Shown here one piece after another: positions 4,890 to 8,227 of a stretch of DNA of 8,227 nucleotides (position 1 is the first letter of the stretch; every line of letters starts with the position of its first letter). Source of the stretch: JAIVGV01 sp035295985 (lineage in GTDB: Bacteria; Acidobacteriota; Blastocatellia; Pyrinomonadales; Pyrinomonadaceae); assembly GCA_035295985.1 (NCBI GenBank), contig DATHBT010000324.1, positions 1 through 8,227 of the forward strand. The letters run 5' to 3'. The position numbers were made by a program, and so were the translations under genes. The notes below the pieces were generated by a model. It was not told the DNA's origin. It did no database searches and saw only the letters and a list, made by a program, of their open reading frames with translations.

Positions 4890-5473
4890 GCTGGCTCGTC
4901 GCCGCCGAGGCCGAGGCCGGGCGACGGGCGCGGCTGTTCCGCACGCCGCGCGAGGAATGCGAGATGCTGATGATGCCGCGGCCCGTCAGCACGGAGCGCG
5001 CCTTCGCGCTCTTCGGCCTGCTGCTCGGCGCGCTCCCGCCTGCGGCGATCTTCGTCAGGGTGTTCGGCAACTGGCCGAGTCGTGAACCCGGTTGGAGCGG
5101 CCTCGGCCTTCTGGCGCTGTGCCTGGCGATGAATGCCGTGTGCGCCCTCGTCGGCCGGCAGATGGGCCGCGCGCTCGGCCAGCCGATGATCGCCGACGCG
5201 GAACGGCGGTCGTGGACGCGGATGATTCTTTTGACGCTGGTGGCCGCCCTCCTGTGGGGTGTGGCGACCGGGGCGGCGGGCGGCGCGGTCTTCTTCATCC
5301 TCGGCGCGATCTTCGGCGTCATCTGCGCGCTCGCCGTCGCCCTGCCCGCCTTCCTCGTCTTCACGGCGTTTCACCGCCTGCTCGCGCGCGGTGGTATGAT
5401 TGACGAGCGCCACCTCCGGCCGCTCGCGTGGGGCGTCTCGGCCGTTGCCGCGGCTCTCATCCTCGGCCTGTAG
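4805..5473 (+). CDS. Multi-pass membrane protein of unknown function
   Basis: The product has 222 residues. About 60 soluble, charged residues (ECRDLDARLSWLVAAEAEAG...) come first, then about five hydrophobic segments at roughly 66-86, 97-117, 139-159, 160-188 and 206-222. The penultimate segment is long enough to be a helical hairpin. The last span runs to the C-terminus (AVAAALILGL). No family signature is recognised. The start at ATG 4805 is well supported by AAGGAG at 4792-4797, seven bases upstream, even though it lies inside the 3' end of the preceding gene. That arrangement suggests translational coupling. The stop is followed by a second AAGGAG (5489-5494) and then the inverted heptamer array before the histidine kinase. 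It may partner the kinase in the membrane, but that is inference from position only. Confidence 0.75.
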   Translation: MYAARLATAGPATAGVATPECRDLDARLSWLVAAEAEAGRRARLFRTPREECEMLMMPRPVSTERAFALFGLLLGALPPAAIFVRVFGNWPSREPGWSGLGLLALCLAMNAVCALVGRQMGRALGQPMIADAERRSWTRMILLTLVAALLWGVATGAAGGAVFFILGAIFGVICALAVALPAFLVFTAFHRLLARGGMIDERHLRPLAWGVSAVAAALILGL

Positions 5474-5491
5474 GCACAGCCGTACTGTAAG

Positions 5492-5557
5492 GAGTGAGTG
5501 TTGAGCAGTGAGCAGAAATGACAATCTGCTTTCGCCGCTCACCGCTCACCGCCCACT
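5492..5557. repeat. Inverted heptamer array, copy 2 (between Shine-Dalgarno and start of the kinase gene)
   Basis: The left arm has GTGAGTG, TTGAGCA, GTGAGCA (5494-5514). The right arm has GCTCACC, GCTCACC, GCCCACT (5537-5557). Arms 5493-5515 and 5535-5557 can pair at 18 of 23 positions around a loop of about 20 bases (AAATGACAATCTGCTTTCGC). The architecture is that of the array at 2112-2239, with a shorter core and a unit differing mainly at its third base. TAAGGAG (5488-5494) abuts the left arm and the kinase ATG (5561) follows the right arm by three bases, so the element lies between a ribosome binding site and a start codon. Confidence 0.75.
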
Positions 5558-5560
5558 CGA

Positions 5561-7342
5561 ATGCTCCTCCTCCTGCTACTCGTCTCGCTCTTCCTGCTCG
5601 TGCTGCTCGGCTTCTACGTCTTCGTGGCAAGCCCGCGCAGCCGCGCGCACCAGACGTTCGCGGGCTTCGTGCTGTGTCTGGCGCTGTGGGCGGTCAAGGA
5701 CATCGTGCTCTGGGAGTTCAGCCCCCGCGACGCGGACGCGGGCTGGTGGGCGGGCGCGAGTTTCGTCCTCGCGTTTTTTCTGAACGGCGCGCTCGCGGTC
5801 TTCGCGTGGGTCTTCCCCGAGAACCGCCCCGCGCCCGTCAAACGACTCTCCGTGCTGCTCGCGCCCGGCGCTGTGTTCGTGCCGGCGACGCTCCTCGGAT
5901 TGATGTGGCGCGACGCGCGGCTCACAGGCGGGCGCTTCTCGATTGAGCTGACGCCACTCGCCTACGCCTTCGGCCTCTACATCTACGTCCTCTTCGCCTA
6001 CGGCTTCCGACTGCTCTACCTGAAGTGCCGCCGCTACCGCGGCCAACTACGTGGCAACCAGCTCGCGGCGATCCTCTGGGCGCTCGCCATCACGGGCGTC
6101 TTCAAGACGCTCTCTAACATCCTGCTCCCGCTCACCGGGATTTACGAACTGCTGCCATACTCATCCGTCTTCGCCCTCCCCGGCGTCTTCGTGTACGCCT
6201 ACGCCGTCTCCAACTTTAGACTCTTCTCACTTCAATCAGCGCTCGATCAGTTCCGCCTCTTCCCCATCGCCTACAAGGTCGCGCTCTCCATCGCCGCGGT
6301 GGCCGTCACCAGCTTCCTCTTCATACAAGTCCCAATCGTCTGGTGGAGCTTCGGCGCGCAGGCCGGCGCGCAGGAGTGGAAACGCTACCTCGTCTTCAGC
6401 GTCGTCACCGCGCTCGTCCCGAACCTGCTGCTCGTCGCGCTCGTCATACGCATCATCTCGCGCCCGCTGCGCCGACTGACCGAGGCCGCCGTCACGGTCG
6501 CGGGCGGCGACTACGGCGCGCAGGTCGAACTCAAGAGCAACGACGAGGTCGGCCTGCTCGCCTCGTCATTTAACGAGATGAGCCGCAAGATGGCGGCCGA
6601 CATCGAGCACCTGCGCGCGATGGGCGAACAGCTAGTCCGCACCGAGAAGCTGGCCGCCGCCGGCACGCTCGCCGCCGGTGTCGCGCACGAGGTCAACAAC
6701 CCGCTCGCCTCGATCTCGTCGCTCGTGCAAATCCTCCAAGCCAGACTTCCCGGCGACGGCGACAGGCAGGCGGCCGAGACGCGCGAGCTGCTCCGCCTCG
6801 TCTCCACGCAGATCGCGCGCATCACGCAGGTCGTGCGCGACATGACGGACTTCGCGGGCCAGCGCCCGCCCACGCGCGCGCCCCTCGACGTTGCCAAAAT
6901 AATCGACTCGGCCGTCCGCCTCGCCCGCTTCGACAAGGACTTCAAACGCCTGACCATCTCGACCGACTTCGACCCGGCCGCGCCGCGCGTGCCCGCGGAC
7001 GCCGACCAACTCCAACAGGTCTTCCTCAACCTCATGCTCAACGCGCGCGACGCGATGCCCGACGGCGGGAGCCTTCGCGTCTCGACGCGCTACGAGCACG
7101 AACGGGACGAACTCTCAATCGAGATCGCGGACACGGGCACGGGCGTTGCGCCCGAACACCTGCCCCGCGTCTTCGACCCGTTCTTCACGACGAAGCCCGC
7201 GGGCCGCGGCACCGGCCTCGGCCTCGCCGTCTGCCACCGCATCGTCACCGCCCACGACGGCCGCATCGAAATCTCGACCGGCAACGGCCGCGGCACGCTG
7301 GTGCGCGTCGTGCTGCCCGTGCTCGGTGCGCCCGCCGTCTGA
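5561..7342 (+). CDS. Membrane-bound sensor histidine kinase with polytopic N-terminus
   Basis: This 593-residue two-component sensor would autophosphorylate on histidine and pass the phosphate to a response regulator not present in this window. The first about 225 residues form roughly seven hydrophobic spans resembling 7TM-type kinase sensor regions. Further spans lie at about 238-261 and 277-299. A HAMP linker follows (about 297-349, RIISRPLRRLTEAA... NDEVGLLASSFNEM). The phosphoacceptor is H376 in GVAHEVNNPLASI, the NtrB/AtoS-like form. The ATPase domain has an N box with N490 and N494 (LNLMLNARDAM), a G1 box DTGTG (524-528), an F box FDPFF (538-542) and a G2 box GTGLGL (550-555), so it looks fully active. 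ATG 5561 is the only start after an in-frame TGA at 5519. The nearest Shine-Dalgarno is beyond the inverted heptamer array. The SRPBCC gene follows eight bases after the stop. Confidence 0.95.
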   Translation: MLLLLLLVSLFLLVLLGFYVFVASPRSRAHQTFAGFVLCLALWAVKDIVLWEFSPRDADAGWWAGASFVLAFFLNGALAVFAWVFPENRPAPVKRLSVLLAPGAVFVPATLLGLMWRDARLTGGRFSIELTPLAYAFGLYIYVLFAYGFRLLYLKCRRYRGQLRGNQLAAILWALAITGVFKTLSNILLPLTGIYELLPYSSVFALPGVFVYAYAVSNFRLFSLQSALDQFRLFPIAYKVALSIAAVAVTSFLFIQVPIVWWSFGAQAGAQEWKRYLVFSVVTALVPNLLLVALVIRIISRPLRRLTEAAVTVAGGDYGAQVELKSNDEVGLLASSFNEMSRKMAADIEHLRAMGEQLVRTEKLAAAGTLAAGVAHEVNNPLASISSLVQILQARLPGDGDRQAAETRELLRLVSTQIARITQVVRDMTDFAGQRPPTRAPLDVAKIIDSAVRLARFDKDFKRLTISTDFDPAAPRVPADADQLQQVFLNLMLNARDAMPDGGSLRVSTRYEHERDELSIEIADTGTGVAPEHLPRVFDPFFTTKPAGRGTGLGLAVCHRIVTAHDGRIEISTGNGRGTLVRVVLPVLGAPAV

Positions 7343-7350
7343 AATCTCAT

Positions 7351-7815
7351 ATGGCGAAGATTCACCTTGAGACCTTCATCGGCGCGCCCCCGGAGGTCTG
7401 CTTCGATCTCTGTCTCGACGTGAACTTCCACGAGCGCGCCGGCCACGGGCGAGCCGTCGCAGGGAAGACGGCGGGCGCGCTCCGACTCGGCGACACGGTC
7501 ACATGGGAGGCCACGCACTTCATGGTGCGCCAGCAGCTCACCTCGAAGATCGTCATTTATGAACGGCCGCGCCTGTTCGTTGACGAGATGCAGCGCGGCG
7601 CGTTCGCCCGCTGGCGTCACGAGCACCGCTTCGTCCCGCAAGCGGGCGGCGGCACGCTCGCCACCGACGATGTTTACTTCGCCTCGCCGCTCGGCCCCCT
7701 GGGCCGGCTCGCCGATCACCTCGTGCTCGAAAGCTACATGACGCGCTTCCTCTTCCGCCAGAACGCGCACCTCAAGCGCGAGGCCGAACAGCGCGCCGGG
7801 CGTCCGGGCGGTTAG
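7351..7815 (+). CDS. SRPBCC/START-like ligand-binding domain protein
   Basis: The product is a single-domain soluble protein of 154 residues, the usual length for the SRPBCC (polyketide cyclase/START-like) superfamily, whose members enclose a hydrophobic ligand. Typical signs are the opening strand IHLETFIGAPPEVCFDLCLDV, the mid-protein strands (GDTVTWEATHF, LTSKIVIYERPRLFVDEM, RWRHEHRFVP), DDVYFASPLGPLGRLADHL, and a long C-terminal helix (YMTRFLFRQNAHLKREAEQ). No catalytic function can be assigned and the ligand is unknown. It starts eight bases after the kinase stop without a clear Shine-Dalgarno, so translation is probably coupled to the kinase. A role in sensing or handling the kinase's signal molecule is possible but is only inference from the operon position. 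Confidence 0.85.
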   Translation: MAKIHLETFIGAPPEVCFDLCLDVNFHERAGHGRAVAGKTAGALRLGDTVTWEATHFMVRQQLTSKIVIYERPRLFVDEMQRGAFARWRHEHRFVPQAGGGTLATDDVYFASPLGPLGRLADHLVLESYMTRFLFRQNAHLKREAEQRAGRPGG

Positions 7816-7934
7816 CCGGGGCAAGTTAATGCTCGCGGCCGGGGCACGCAGTTGTTAAACTGTCGCGCGCCGAAGCCCTCCCCGCGGGCCGGCCGCCCAC
7901 ATGTCCGAATCCCCAGCCGCCACCGAGGTACGTC

Positions 7935-8227
7935 ATGGCTTTTAAGCTTCGTCAAACATACGCCCTCGCCTCTTCCCTGCTGCTCTGCCTGGCCGGACTT
8001 GTCGCGCGCGCGCAGAGCCCCGTGCGGCCCGCGCCGCAGGAGAAGGAAGACGTCCTGCGCGTCGATACGGAACTAGTCCAGACGGACGTGGCGGTCTTCG
8101 ACAAGTCGGGCAAGTTCGTCGAGGGTCTTCGGCCCGAGCAGTTCGAGGTGAAAGTTGACGGGCAGGTCGTGCCCGTCTCCTTCTTCGAGCGGGTGTCGCG
8201 CGGCGGGCCGAGGCCGGCCGCGGCCGG
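7935..8227 (+). CDS. Secreted VWA-type protein, acidobacterial family (partial, 5' end)
   Basis: Only the first 97 codons are in the window. A Sec signal peptide is clear: basic MAFKLR, hydrophobic core TYALASSLLLCLAGLV, and a probable cleavage after ARA (residues 24-26). The mature start QSPVRPAPQEKEDVLRVDTE leads into LVQTDVAVFDKSGKFVEGLRPEQFEVKVDG, the conserved N-terminal region of the 'VWFA-related' proteins abundant in Acidobacteriota. The von Willebrand factor A domain itself would lie beyond the right edge. The ATG has GAGGT (7925-7929) five bases upstream. An upstream ATG at 7901 is in another frame and closes after 14 codons. The 119-base gap from the SRPBCC gene suggests a separate unit. 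CAGTT-GTTA-AACTG (7849-7862) in that gap is a small hairpin of unknown meaning. Confidence 0.85.
   Translation, partial: MAFKLRQTYALASSLLLCLAGLVARAQSPVRPAPQEKEDVLRVDTELVQTDVAVFDKSGKFVEGLRPEQFEVKVDGQVVPVSFFERVSRGGPRPAAA

Noticed and set aside
4444..5364. 306-residue minus-strand open frame
   Set aside because: Extremely Arg/Ala/Ser-rich, crosses the boundary of two plus-strand genes, and has no recognisable domain.
5518..5946. ATG within the loop of the second heptamer array opening a 142-residue frame
   Set aside because: It overlaps the kinase in another frame and gives an Arg/Ala-rich sequence without features.

Overview
The window is GC-rich, densely coding bacterial chromosome. The best taxonomic clue is the right-edge gene. 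Its signal peptide is followed by a VDTELVQTDVAVFDKSGKFV-type segment, which is typical of the N-terminus of 'VWFA-related' proteins that are greatly expanded in Acidobacteriota. With the GC content and several lineage-restricted small proteins, this suggests an acidobacterium, possibly of the Blastocatellia/Pyrinomonadaceae type. That placement is inference; no marker gene is present.

Left part (1-1180, + strand): the C-terminal end of a possible transposase runs off the left edge. A roughly 200-base leader follows, then a metallo-beta-lactamase-fold hydrolase resembling class II cyclic-nucleotide phosphodiesterases. This gene ends at a strong 20-bp-stem terminator, which separates it from a convergent set of minus-strand genes.

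Middle part (1216-3444, - strand, read right to left): a 75-aa conserved-looking small protein with its own terminator; then a good sigma70-type promoter driving a 59-aa lysine-rich peptide and a DinB-family protein; then an FdxA-type 7Fe ferredoxin with an excellent ribosome binding site; then a 106-aa single-span membrane protein. About 560 bases (3445-4004) hold no convincing gene and act as the divergent regulatory region.

Right part (4005-7815, + strand): four closely spaced genes form a likely operon. They are a 294-aa protein with hydrophobic N-terminal segments, an overlapping 222-aa multi-pass membrane protein, a 593-aa histidine kinase with a polytopic sensor region, and a SRPBCC/START-like protein. 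No response regulator is visible. A separate secreted VWA-type gene starts at 7935 and is cut by the right edge.

The most unusual feature is a pair of inverted heptamer arrays (consensus unit about GTSAGCR). One at 2112-2239 supplies the last 15 codons of the DinB gene. The other at 5492-5557 separates an AAGGAG Shine-Dalgarno sequence from the histidine kinase start codon. If that array folds, it would bring the two back to normal spacing. No CRISPR array, tRNA, rRNA or complete mobile element was seen.
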